NCBI RefSeq assembly: GCF_030063285.1
Contig: NZ_JASISU010000007.1
Location: 1-64,000 of the forward strand
From: Pseudarthrobacter sp. PS3-L1
GTDB taxonomy: Bacteria; Actinomycetota; Actinomycetes; Actinomycetales; Micrococcaceae
Direction of reading: 5' to 3'
DNA: 64,000 bases
The translations under genes were made by a program, and so were the position numbers. The stretch's first letter is position 1; each line of letters starts with the position of its first letter. Under the pieces are notes generated by a model, which made no database searches, had not been told where the DNA came from, and saw only the letters and a list, made by a program, of their open reading frames with translations. Positions 51,463-60,289 of this stretch are shown one piece after another.

Positions 51463-51600
51463 AACCACAAAACGTCGAAGACGTAAAGAAACTGGTGGGG
51501 GCGGGCAGGAGCTCTGCGACGGACCGGCACTACCCAAGAGCCGGACTGCGCCAGCGGGACGCCGTAGTTGTTGGGTTTTTCTATGATGCGTCGACGACGT
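51463..51600 (-). ncRNA. conserved leader element, partial copy E
   Basis: Near-identical to the distal part of copy B (CAACCACAAAACGTCG through GACGCCGTAGTTGTTG and ATGATGCGT-GACGACG). It keeps the inner CTGC-GCCA-GCGG hairpin with a C-to-T change that makes a G-T pair. The gene-proximal part is missing where the CoA-transferase block begins. Confidence 0.55.
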
Positions 51601-51656
51601 GGACGCTCTTTTCAGGCGTCGAAGACCATCGCTGAGGTGGGGACAATGTTGGAGGC

Positions 51657-51698
51657 GTAGCTGTGGCCCTGCAGTAGTTACTGCAGGGCCACAGCTAC
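51657..51698. repeat. perfect 42-bp palindromic hairpin
   Basis: Arms of 20 bp (GTAGCTGTGGCCCTGCAGTA and its exact complement) separated by two bases. No T-run follows. A second small hairpin CCGCT/AGCGG lies at about 51710-51723. Confidence 0.9.
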
Positions 51699-51803
51699 GA
51701 ATTACTTTCCGCTACTTAGCGGAGACCACATGTTTCGTGAAGGGGTGTGGGTGATCAGGTGATCCCCAGGAGAAGGACTCGTCGTGATCTTCTGATGTCT
51801 TGA

Positions 51804-51941
51804 TCACTTGGTACCCTTGCCTTTCTGGGACAGTGCGCTGCCAGCGGCGGTTTTTGCGGCCTTTGACGAACTTGGGCTGCGCAGGACTTTACTGGCAGCT
51901 TTTGCTGCGGTGGAGCTGGTCTGTCGGCTATTTTTAGCCAT
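51804..51941 (-). CDS. 45-residue basic Ala/Ser/Lys-rich protein
   Basis: ATG 51941 with GAGG upstream; begins MAKNSRQTSSTAAKAASKVLR and continues with KAAKTAAGSALSQ. I recall closely similar small proteins across actinobacterial genomes and plasmids. Probably a nucleic-acid-associated peptide; function unknown. A second basic peptide is encoded just upstream. Confidence 0.65.
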   Translation of the reverse strand: MAKNSRQTSSTAAKAASKVLRSPSSSKAAKTAAGSALSQKGKGTK

Positions 51942-52028
51942 GATGTGCCTCGGATTCATGATGATTGGAAAGGGGCTGGGTGTGCCCTCCGAGCCGAGCA
52001 CTCGGAGAGCACACCTCATACTCAACGC

Positions 52029-52094
52029 CTAGCGTCGGACGGGGATGATGCGAATGGTCCGCTTGATGCGGATCCGCACAACACGAGTTGCCAT
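52029..52094 (-). CDS. 21-residue arginine-rich micropeptide
   Basis: ATG 52094 preceded by AAAGGACG. The peptide MATRVVRIRIKRTIRIIPVRR alternates hydrophobic and basic residues and would form an amphipathic strand with net charge about +8. Good ribosome-binding site; same strand as the 45-residue gene, 88 bp upstream of it. Could be an antimicrobial-like, RNA-binding or leader peptide. Confidence 0.5.
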   Translation of the reverse strand: MATRVVRIRIKRTIRIIPVRR

Positions 52095-52273
52095 GATTGG
52101 ACGTCCTTTCCGGGATCACCGGGAACACGGTGAGCAGCGACTTTGACAGTCGCTCAGAGCGCTCGTAACCTGTTCTTACATTCCTCTTCTACGATGAATG
52201 GTCAGAAACTTAGCCGTGGTCCGTACCGCATTCACTCTGAGTGCGTGGTGCAGATCCTCTAATTTTTTGTCCG

Positions 52274-52313
52274 AAGCGCTCTAACGGTCTAGACACCGTT
52301 GGGGCGCTTTTTT
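52274..52313 (+). terminator. Rho-independent terminator of a possible short transcript
   Basis: Two-part stem (AAGCGC with GCGCTT, AACGGT with ACCGTT) followed by TTTTTT. Upstream, TACGAT at 52191-52196 looks like a -10 box but lacks a matching -35; a ~110-nt RNA could run between them. 52315-52713 shows no convincing gene. Confidence 0.65.
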
Positions 52314-52713
52314 GTGAGATCCACCATGTAGTGGATCTTCCAACAAAAAGCCTACATGTAGGGGCTGACATGCACCGCGACCCCTAGATGATGTATTACA
52401 AGTATGTCATTCTGTGCAGTTTTAACCCACAGGGCCGGGGTCCTTAAAGCACCGGATTTCCGCAGTTTAAGGTGTGTTCATCCACACCCTGTGGAGGAGT
52501 TCCCCACATTTTTTGCTACCCGCGTGTCGTGCCCGGCGGCGTGTCGTTATGTGGCGGGTGTTTTCCTACCGCTTGCCAGGATTTTTACGTTCTTGGTTTC
52601 GTGAACTTCTGTGACTGTCAGACCTGGGGTTCATACTTGAAGAGGCCGCCGGTTAGAACTGGTGTTCGTAATGAATTTTTGCTGTGGGTATATATGTTCT
52701 AAAGGTGTGGGCG

Positions 52714-53004
52714 GTGAATGCGGAGCAAAGACCTGCATTACAGGCCCGGTATGCCCGTCGTGCCCAACCTATCGGGCTTACCCCCGAGGAACTGGACTTC
52801 GCGAACAACCCTTCCGAGACGGACGTCCATGGGATCGGTGTTCGTGCGTGGATCAGGTTCCAGGACTGCGCCGAACTTATCGAAGGCGTCGCTCATTCCT
52901 GGACAACGAAAGCTGGTGGATTAACAGTCACACATACTAAACAGGGGGAATTTGTAGATCTTTACGCTGCCTTGCAAGCTCACGGACCACAGTGGCCTCG
53001 CTAA
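52714..53004 (+). pseudogene. truncated paralog of the 46741 gene
   Basis: GTG 52714 begins NAEQRPALQARYARRAQPIG and matches the 46741 product through AWIRFQDCAELIEGVAHSWTTKA, then diverges near 52915 into sequence that is antisense to the recombinase 3' end. The loss of the conserved WVWASAV end indicates interruption by the recombinase-bearing insertion. Confidence 0.65.
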
Positions 53005-53521
53005 CGTCAATGGCCTTGGCAATATCGCCGATGGTTTTCTTCTTCGCCCTCATGCTCCGGGCAACATCGGCCTTGTCCGGGGTCATCTTCGTAGGCCGCC
53101 CGCCAACTCGCCCGCGAGCCTTAGCTGCCACCAGACCTGCCATCGTTCGTTCCCTCAAGCGATTCCGTTCGTACTCAGCGATCGCTGAAAAGAAATGGAA
53201 CATGAGTAAGCCCTGGGACGTCGTTGTATCCAGCCACGTCTCAGTCAAGGACCGCAAGCCAACATTCCGCTCATCTAGAGCTTTCACGATGTTTGCTAGG
53301 TCAGCTGTGTTCCTGCCCAGCCTTGAAAGGTCGTTGACCACCAAAACGTTGCCTGGCTGTAGGTGGTCAAGGCAGTCCTGCCACTCGGGCCGGTCGGCCG
53401 TGGCACCTGAGGCAAAGTCCGTCCATATCCGAAAACATCCGGCCTCGCGCAAAGCATCATGCTGCAAATCAACGGATTGATCAGTGGTACTGACCCGGGA
53501 GTAACCCAACAAGGTTGCCAT
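52937..53521 (-). CDS. serine recombinase (resolvase/invertase family)
   Basis: A 194-aa small serine recombinase. Catalytic N-terminus LLGYSRVSTTDQS with the nucleophilic Ser, then VVNDLSRLGRN, the conserved R-L-x-R-x, and AIAEYERNRLRERTMAGLVAA leading the E helix; the C-terminal helix-turn-helix is IGDIAKAIDVSEATVVRELA. Full length. Its ATG abuts the stop of the membrane-protein gene. No transposase is in the window, so it is either a stand-alone resolvase or part of a larger element; it has interrupted the 52714 paralog. Confidence 0.92.
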   Translation of the reverse strand: MATLLGYSRVSTTDQSVDLQHDALREAGCFRIWTDFASGATADRPEWQDCLDHLQPGNVLVVNDLSRLGRNTADLANIVKALDERNVGLRSLTETWLDTTTSQGLLMFHFFSAIAEYERNRLRERTMAGLVAAKARGRVGGRPTKMTPDKADVARSMRAKKKTIGDIAKAIDVSEATVVRELARQRKDLQIPPV

Positions 53522-54109
53522 CTAAAGACCAACTCTCTTGCTATCCATACCCAAGATCTTTCGTATCAGGCCGCCCGCACTGGATTCTTCTTCAGCTATG
53601 CCGAGTATTTTCGTTAATGCCTTCTTTCGGTCACTCTCTGCCAAGCGCATCAGCATCTTGTGCCGTTCGACCCTTTCCAGCAAGATAGCTCCAGAAGCCA
53701 GCATCCCCAGGGCCAATACAGCTGTCGCAACGAAGGATGCTGTATCGAGCTCGCCGCCGGTAACGGGCTTTATCGCGTACACGATGAAAGTTCCGATGCC
53801 GATAATAAAGAAGATTGCGGGCTGCCAGAAGTCGGTGACTGTGGGCGATGCAGCTCGCAAAAATATTCCGGTCTGATAGTAAGCAACATCAGCCAAGCGC
53901 CGTTGCAACAACTTCCTATGCTCTACATCCACAGGATCATCCCCCTGAACCGGGGCTTTCTCATACGCCTCAGCCAGCGCTAGAGCGTTCAGCGCATGGG
54001 TATAGGAACTCGATCTCACGTTGAAGTGCTTGTAAAGACCAAACAAGGCAGTTATCAACGCACCCAGCCCCAACACCACTTGAAGAACTGACGGCACCCC
54101 AGCACCCAT
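53522..54109 (-). CDS. three-helix membrane protein coupled to the recombinase
   Basis: An approximately 195-aa protein with transmembrane segments near the N-terminus (VVLGLGALITALFGLYKHF) and two mid-protein (AIFFIIGIGTFIVYAI and ATAVLALGMLASGAILL), with charged helical loops between. ATG 54109 is chosen; GTG 54127 is also in frame. Stop and the recombinase ATG are adjacent, so they are co-translated. Such SLATT-like membrane proteins occur in bacterial conflict systems, but I cannot assign this one. 54128-54439 upstream shows no clear gene. Confidence 0.65.
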   Translation of the reverse strand: MGAGVPSVLQVVLGLGALITALFGLYKHFNVRSSSYTHALNALALAEAYEKAPVQGDDPVDVEHRKLLQRRLADVAYYQTGIFLRAASPTVTDFWQPAIFFIIGIGTFIVYAIKPVTGGELDTASFVATAVLALGMLASGAILLERVERHKMLMRLAESDRKKALTKILGIAEEESSAGGLIRKILGMDSKRVGL

Positions 54110-54439
54110 CAAAAACCATCTCCCCACATGTTTTGACTAACACCCAATAATTAGTTTTCGTAGTCGAGTTATGCATGAGTCTAGCATCTGGAAAGTTGCC
54201 GAAAACAAAGGAGTGTCAAGAAACATCGAAAGCAGAACATTCGCACCCTCAAAAACGGTCGTTATTGACTGCATGGACTAAGGAAGACCGCCATATTCTC
54301 GGAGCAGTTGCCACCCTAGGTTCCGCGATGGCCTTGAGCACGGTGCCGTGTTCACTCGCTGAGGGCCGAGTGCGGCATAGTAGCCAATAGAATCAGCGGG
54401 CTTGCGCTGCCACGATCAATGAGACATGGAGAACAACCA

Positions 54440-55960
54440 GTGACCCTTAGCTCCACCGAGCCGCAGCATCTGACGCAGCGTCAGCTTGAAGCCGCAATGT
54501 TGGCTGCAGCGAATGCCCTCCGGGGGCCTGTGGACCCGGGGGACTTCAAGGCTTACGTCTTCCCAGTCATGTTCTTCAAATGGATTTCGGACAGCTGGGA
54601 CCACGAGCACACCCGGGCAGTTGCGGACTTCGGGGATTCGCTCACACAAGAGATTGAAGCGGATTACCACGCGTTCGTCATTCCGGACGGGTGCCACTGG
54701 GCGGACGTGCACCAGACCGCGCAGCAGATCGGGGCGAAACTCAGTGAAGCTCTTCAGCGCATTCAGCTGGCAAATCCGGACACCCTTTCAGGAGTGTTCG
54801 GCGACGTAAATTGGGCCAACAAAGAACGCCTTCCGGAATCGGCTCTAACCAAACTTTTGGACGTCTTCCACCCTGTCCGACTTGATGCGGATTCCGTTAA
54901 GGGTGACATGCTCGGCTCTGCTTACGAGTACCTGCTGCGGGAGTTCGCTGAAGGGTCCGGCAAGAAGGCCGGGGAATTCTTCACCCCGCGTCATGTCGTT
55001 CACCTGCTGGTGAAGATCCTGGATCCCAAGCCCGGCGACTCGATCGCCGACCCAGCATGTGGCTCCGGCGGCATGCTTGTCGAGACGGTTGCGGCTGTCC
55101 GCGTGGCCGGAGGAGACCCGCGGACACTGCGCCTGTTTGGCCAGGAAATCAACCTGACCACATCCGCTATCGCGAAAATGAACCTATACCTTCACGGGCT
55201 GGAAGACTTCCGGATCGTCCGTGGAGACACCTTCCGCGAACCTAAACTTCTTCTCGACGACGACGGTCTTCAGCTGTTTGATATCACCTTGGCTAACCCG
55301 CCGTTCAGCCTGCAGAACTGGGGAGCCGATGCCTGGGCAAAGGACCCCTACAACAGGGCCTCATACGGCGTCCCCCCAGCCAAGAACGGGGACTTTGCGT
55401 GGATCCAGCACATGCTAGCCACAATGAAGCCTGGGACAGGACGGGTCGGCGTCGTTATGCCGCACGGCGTCTTGTTCCGCGGCGGCAAAGAAGCCGGCAT
55501 CCGCGAGTGCATCCTCAACCAGGACCGTCTTGAAGCGGTCATTGGACTGCCCAACAACTTGTTTTACTCCACGTCCATCCCTGTGTGCCTGTTGATCTTC
55601 CGCGCCGCGAAACCCGCCAGCCGTAAGGACCACGTCTTGTTCATCGACGCGACCAGACGGTTCGTGGCCGGCAAGAACCAAAACACCATGTCCGAAGAGG
55701 ACATCGAAGTCGTCAACGCCGCCTACAAACGAGGCGAAGTCATCGACGGCGAAAGCGGCCTCAGCTTGCGGCTGGTACCGATTACCGAGATCATCGAGAA
55801 CAATTACGACCTAAACCTAGGAAGGTACATCCAGGGCGAAACCGCCGCCGAAGCCAACGTGGAGGAAGCCCTCATCCTCATGCGTGAAGCCCAAGAGCGG
55901 CTCGCCGCCACCCAAGCTGTCTTGGACGAAAAACTGAAAGCAGCGGGTTTCAATGTGTGA
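54440..55960 (+). CDS. hsdM: type I restriction-modification methyltransferase subunit
   Basis: A ~506-aa HsdM. GTG 54440 has a GGAG site in ATGGAGAACAACC; ATG 54419 would add seven residues. The N-terminal helical domain starts LTQRQLEAAMLAAANALRG; motif I is ADPACGSGGMLVETV and motif IV is LANPPFSLQNW. The C-terminal helical region contacts HsdS. The stop overlaps hsdS by eight bases. Forms M2S with HsdS to methylate adenine and R2M2S with HsdR to restrict. Confidence 0.93.
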   Translation: MTLSSTEPQHLTQRQLEAAMLAAANALRGPVDPGDFKAYVFPVMFFKWISDSWDHEHTRAVADFGDSLTQEIEADYHAFVIPDGCHWADVHQTAQQIGAKLSEALQRIQLANPDTLSGVFGDVNWANKERLPESALTKLLDVFHPVRLDADSVKGDMLGSAYEYLLREFAEGSGKKAGEFFTPRHVVHLLVKILDPKPGDSIADPACGSGGMLVETVAAVRVAGGDPRTLRLFGQEINLTTSAIAKMNLYLHGLEDFRIVRGDTFREPKLLLDDDGLQLFDITLANPPFSLQNWGADAWAKDPYNRASYGVPPAKNGDFAWIQHMLATMKPGTGRVGVVMPHGVLFRGGKEAGIRECILNQDRLEAVIGLPNNLFYSTSIPVCLLIFRAAKPASRKDHVLFIDATRRFVAGKNQNTMSEEDIEVVNAAYKRGEVIDGESGLSLRLVPITEIIENNYDLNLGRYIQGETAAEANVEEALILMREAQERLAATQAVLDEKLKAAGFNV

Positions 55961-57158
55961 TGCCTGGCGGGAAATTCTACTGTCCGAGGTCTTCGAGCCA
56001 TCTGCTCAACGACTTGGGCGTTACACGAGCGAACCAACCGTCTTCTCCATCTCGAAGTATGACGGATTCGTCCCTGCCGATGAATATCACGGGCGGAGAA
56101 TTGCTTCCGCAGAGTTAGACAAGTACAAGGTTGTTGACGAGACCGACTGGGCTTACTCAACAATCCATATCGATGAAGGCTCAATCGCTCGAAATGGGTC
56201 TGGACGGGCCGGCGTTGTCAGCCCGATGTACACGGTCATGCGGTGGATCGGAGAAGGGCACAATCCCCTCTATTTCGAATTACTGCTCCGCAGTACGGAG
56301 ATGCTGCATCGGTACGCAGACAACGCACAGGGAAGCATCGATCGTCGCCGGAGCCTGCCCTGGAAGACGTTTGCAGCGTTGAGTGTAGTTGTACCGTCGT
56401 TCGATGAGCAGCGGCGCATCGTGGACCTAGCCGCTTCATTGGATGACACGATCGAGGCCGCTGACCACGCCGCAGCTGTGCAGCGTTCTGCCTATTCAGC
56501 AAAAATTCAATCGTTGCCCGGGGACGCTGCTCCGCTGAGCGAACTACTCCTTGCTATAGATGCAGGCAAAAGCCCGAAAGGTGAGGAGCGGGTGCCAGAA
56601 GGGAATGAACGAGCCGTACTAAAGGTCAGCGCGGTAGGAACATGGGGATTCGATGTCGCCAAAGTTAAGACAGTATCGAAGGCGACGGTTCTCGACGAAC
56701 GAACTCGAGTGCAAGCTGGCGACGTTTTGATGGTTCGCGCCAATGGCGTTCTGTCGCGTGTGGGAGCTGTCTGTCAGGTCACCGAGGCGCCAGCTAACTA
56801 CTATCTTTGCGACAAAACGTTGCGACTCGTTCCTAACCGGGACAAACTTGACGCTGAATGGCTGGTCGGATATCTCAGGTCCTCTGAGGCCCGCTCACAA
56901 ATTGAAGCCTTGACGACCGGGTCCGATATGAGGAACATAACTCAATCAGCCATCAAATCGATTCGCATTCCAAACCCGGGTCTTACCGTTCAACAAAACG
57001 TCGGCTCATTTTTCGGCACTCTCCTTGTCCAAGCGGAGGCCGCATCAGCCTATGCTGATTCGCTCCGCCACCTTCGTTCCGAGCTTCTGACCGCGCTGCT
57101 GGCGGGAGGGCATGAGATTCCGTCCACATATGATGAGATCATGTCCGCGGCCGTCTAG
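55953..57158 (+). CDS. hsdS: type I restriction-modification specificity subunit
   Basis: A 401-aa HsdS. Two target-recognition domains (roughly 1-150 and 185-350) are each followed by a conserved helix: VPSFDEQRRIVDLAASLDDTIE and later NPGLTVQQNVGSFFGTLL. The first TRD is short and unusual (KYDGFVPADEYHGRR). DNA specificity cannot be read from sequence. Overlaps hsdM; 33 bp to hsdR. Confidence 0.88.
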   Translation: MCDAWREILLSEVFEPSAQRLGRYTSEPTVFSISKYDGFVPADEYHGRRIASAELDKYKVVDETDWAYSTIHIDEGSIARNGSGRAGVVSPMYTVMRWIGEGHNPLYFELLLRSTEMLHRYADNAQGSIDRRRSLPWKTFAALSVVVPSFDEQRRIVDLAASLDDTIEAADHAAAVQRSAYSAKIQSLPGDAAPLSELLLAIDAGKSPKGEERVPEGNERAVLKVSAVGTWGFDVAKVKTVSKATVLDERTRVQAGDVLMVRANGVLSRVGAVCQVTEAPANYYLCDKTLRLVPNRDKLDAEWLVGYLRSSEARSQIEALTTGSDMRNITQSAIKSIRIPNPGLTVQQNVGSFFGTLLVQAEAASAYADSLRHLRSELLTALLAGGHEIPSTYDEIMSAAV

Positions 57159-57191
57159 CTGCGGTTCTGACGAAGCTGGGGAGCGTTGCGA

Positions 57192-60100
57192 GTGGCGGCT
57201 GTATTCAATGAGGCAAATTCTGTGCAGGCTCCGATTGTGGGACTGCTCGAGGCCGCCGGATGGACGTATCGTTCAGGGACGAGCCTGGATCGAGCTCCCG
57301 AATCAGTACTGATCGAAGACGACCTGACCGCTGCGCTGATCCGGCTGAACCCGAGGATCGCTGAGGACACTACGCGCGTGCAGGAAATTCTGTCACAGCT
57401 GCGGATGCTGCCACTTGCGGTGGCCGATGACGGGCTCGTGCACACGAATGAAACTTTTACGTCCTGGCTGCGGGGACACGAAAACCATCAATACATCGGT
57501 ACGGCATTTCACGAGCCGGTGCATCTGATCGATTTCGAAAACCCCGCCGCTAACACACTCGTGGTTTCGGATGAAGTGACATTCGGGGTGCCCGGGCATT
57601 CGTGCCGGCTCGACATCGTCCTGTGGGTGAACGGCATCCCCTTAGTCGTGGGAGAGACGAAGACCTCCGTGGATTCCAAAGTGTCGTGGATAAAGGCCGC
57701 AAAAGATATCCACGACATTTATGAGAAGCAGTGGCCACAGTTCTTTGCCCCCGGAGTGTTTTCCTTCGCCACTGAGGGTCGAGAATTCCACTATGGCGCC
57801 GTGGGGCAGAGCATCGAATCCTGGCAGATGTGGGGCTCCACTTCTGACGAAGCCACCCTGTCGGGCTGGCCGCGTGTAAAGCGCTGTGTCGAACTGTTGC
57901 TCACACCAGAGACGGTTCTTGACGTCCTCGCCGGATACACCGTCTATGAACTCACTCGCCGGCACTCGGCGTCACCACAGCTCAAAAAGATAGTCTGCCG
58001 TTACCCGCAGTACGAGGCCGTGACGGCCCTGCACCGGCGCGCCTTGGACCCGGACCGGCATCAAGGGTTGATCTTCCACACCCAAGGCTCCGGTAAGACC
58101 CTTGCCATGGTATTCGCGGCCGCTCGGATGTTGAAAGATCCGCGGCTGAAAAACCCGACGGTCGTGATGATCGCTGACCGCAAGCAGTTGGTGCGCCAGA
58201 CCTACGACCAGTTCCGTACCGTGGACATGCCTCGTCTGGAGACTCCGGAGACCTCAGCCGAACTTCGGGCCGCCTTGTCCGCCGACAAACGAGGCGTTGT
58301 CTTCACCACTGTGCACAAGTTCCGCGACGCCGGCCTGCTCAACGACCGGGAAAACATCATAGTCCTCGTTGATGAAGCGCACCGCACACAGGAAGGCCAG
58401 CTCGGAAACCACCTGCGCGCGGCGCTGCCGAAGGCCCGATTCTTCGGCTTCACCGGCACCCCAATCGCAGACACAGACCGGAACACGTTCGCCCTGTTCG
58501 GCGACCCTAGCGACCCCGGGCACGCCCTGAACACCTATGACTCGGACAGGTCCATCGCCGATGGGACGACGGTGCCCATTCATGTCCAGCCTCGTCTAGT
58601 GGAGTTCCACATCGACAAAGACCGCCTCGAAAAAGCATTCGGGGAGATGGTCGAAGAGGAAGGCCTGGACGAGACCCAGCGCGAATACCTCTCCGCCAAG
58701 GTCTCCAGCGTTTCTACGTTTTTCTCCAATCCGGAGCGCATCCGCAAGGTTTGCCAGGATATCGTCGATCATTTCTACTCGACGGTGGACCCACTAGGTA
58801 TGAAAGCACAGGTCGTCGTCTACGACCGTGCCCTCTGCGTCGCCTACGACCAGGAGCTGCGTTCTCTGCTCGCGAAACGCGCCGCTGAGGGGCATTCATT
58901 GGACGGGACGGCGGTCGTAATGTCTGTTCGGTCCAAGGATGACGGGGACTGGCAGGGTTACAAGCTAAGCGAGCAGCAGGAAGAGGACCTGCTCGACCGT
59001 TTTAGGGCACTCAACGATCCACTCAAATTTCTTATCGTGACCTCCAAGCTGGGCACCGGGTTCAACGCCGACAACGAAGGCGTAATGTACCTGGACAAGC
59101 CGATGAAGCTGCACACGCTGTACCAGACGATCACGCGCACTAACCGGAGGTGGAAGAACCCGGAAACCGGCCAAGAGAAACGCTACGGGCTTATTGTCGA
59201 CTACGTCGGACTGGGCGACGGATTCGCACGGGCTATGTCGCCGGCGAACCCGGAAAAGCAACAGCGTGAAATTGAAGTCGACGCTCTGATTGACCAGTTC
59301 GTCGAAGAGCTTGAGGAGGTCCTCGAACGCTTCGAGGGGATCGACCGGACACAGGCCGGATTCGAGTCATTGCAGGCAGCGCGGCAGCGGATCCCGACCG
59401 ACAAATCTCGGGACCGTTTTGCTGCCCGCTTCCAGATCGTCCAAGGGATCTGGGAGGCCTGCTATCCGGACATGCAGCTGGACACCCACCGGGATGACTA
59501 CCGGTGGCTGGGCAAGGTCTACCAAGCCGTCATGCCGACCGACACGTCCAACGAAATGCTCTGGCACCGCCTCGGGGCCAAGACCCTCCAGCTGGTTCAT
59601 GGGTACATCACCGACGTACGAGTGCGCGACAGCGCTATGGTAGCAGTGATCGCCGACGCTGAGACGATCAAAAAGCTCATCGACGAGGGGCTCTTGGCTC
59701 CCGACGACACGGTGACCCCCACCAAAACAGCCGAACAGGTTATGAATACCATCGCCGACAGGATCCGCCGACGGCTGCAAGGCCCTAACGGCAACCACAC
59801 CGTCTACAAGTCCCTTGCCGAACGCCTCGACCAACTCCGGGAACGTACCATGGGGCGCTCCGAAGACTCCATCGACCTCCTGCGAGACATCTTTCAGCTG
59901 GCCAAGGACGTCACCGTGGCAGAGCACGCCGAAGACGCCGACCGAACGCACGGACTGGACCTGCTGCCCGACCCGAACGTTGGGGCACTCACTCAAATCT
60001 TCGAAGAATTCGTCCCAAAGGACACCCCTATCATCGTCGGCCACGTTGTGGCGGACATTGACTCCATAGTGAAAGAAGTCAGGTACGACGGCTGGTCAGC

Positions 60101-60221
60101 AACGCAACAGGGAGACCGACTCGTACGGGTCGAAGTTCGTAAGGCTCTAGTCAAATACGGCCTGACGGCTTCCGGGGAACTCTTTGACCGCGCCTACGCC
60201 TACATTGCTGCCCATTACTGA
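57192..60221 (+). CDS. hsdR: type I restriction endonuclease subunit
   Basis: A ~1009-aa HsdR. GTG 57192 follows GGGGAG by eight bases. N-terminal nuclease: DIVLWVNGIPLVVGETKT with the D and E-x-K residues. SF2 motor: Walker A FHTQGSGKTLAMVF, DEAH box VDEAHRTQEG, motif III GFTGTPIADT, motif VI region TRTNRRW. The C-terminal helical region binds M2S. All key residues are present, so the three-gene system looks intact. Confidence 0.93.
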   Translation: MAAVFNEANSVQAPIVGLLEAAGWTYRSGTSLDRAPESVLIEDDLTAALIRLNPRIAEDTTRVQEILSQLRMLPLAVADDGLVHTNETFTSWLRGHENHQYIGTAFHEPVHLIDFENPAANTLVVSDEVTFGVPGHSCRLDIVLWVNGIPLVVGETKTSVDSKVSWIKAAKDIHDIYEKQWPQFFAPGVFSFATEGREFHYGAVGQSIESWQMWGSTSDEATLSGWPRVKRCVELLLTPETVLDVLAGYTVYELTRRHSASPQLKKIVCRYPQYEAVTALHRRALDPDRHQGLIFHTQGSGKTLAMVFAAARMLKDPRLKNPTVVMIADRKQLVRQTYDQFRTVDMPRLETPETSAELRAALSADKRGVVFTTVHKFRDAGLLNDRENIIVLVDEAHRTQEGQLGNHLRAALPKARFFGFTGTPIADTDRNTFALFGDPSDPGHALNTYDSDRSIADGTTVPIHVQPRLVEFHIDKDRLEKAFGEMVEEEGLDETQREYLSAKVSSVSTFFSNPERIRKVCQDIVDHFYSTVDPLGMKAQVVVYDRALCVAYDQELRSLLAKRAAEGHSLDGTAVVMSVRSKDDGDWQGYKLSEQQEEDLLDRFRALNDPLKFLIVTSKLGTGFNADNEGVMYLDKPMKLHTLYQTITRTNRRWKNPETGQEKRYGLIVDYVGLGDGFARAMSPANPEKQQREIEVDALIDQFVEELEEVLERFEGIDRTQAGFESLQAARQRIPTDKSRDRFAARFQIVQGIWEACYPDMQLDTHRDDYRWLGKVYQAVMPTDTSNEMLWHRLGAKTLQLVHGYITDVRVRDSAMVAVIADAETIKKLIDEGLLAPDDTVTPTKTAEQVMNTIADRIRRRLQGPNGNHTVYKSLAERLDQLRERTMGRSEDSIDLLRDIFQLAKDVTVAEHAEDADRTHGLDLLPDPNVGALTQIFEEFVPKDTPIIVGHVVADIDSIVKEVRYDGWSATQQGDRLVRVEVRKALVKYGLTASGELFDRAYAYIAAHY

Positions 60222-60289
60222 AAGCCTCAGCAGCCCAACAATTCGTGCCGGATCCACTCCTCATGTGCTTGGCGGCTATCATTTCCCCT

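Noticed and set aside
52191..52313. Small RNA from the TACGAT box to the terminator
   Set aside because: The terminator is convincing but no -35 lies at the right distance, so I list only the terminator.
54175..54390. 71-aa ORF before hsdM
   Set aside because: No ribosome-binding site, no domain, and poor protein character; probably the hsdM promoter region.
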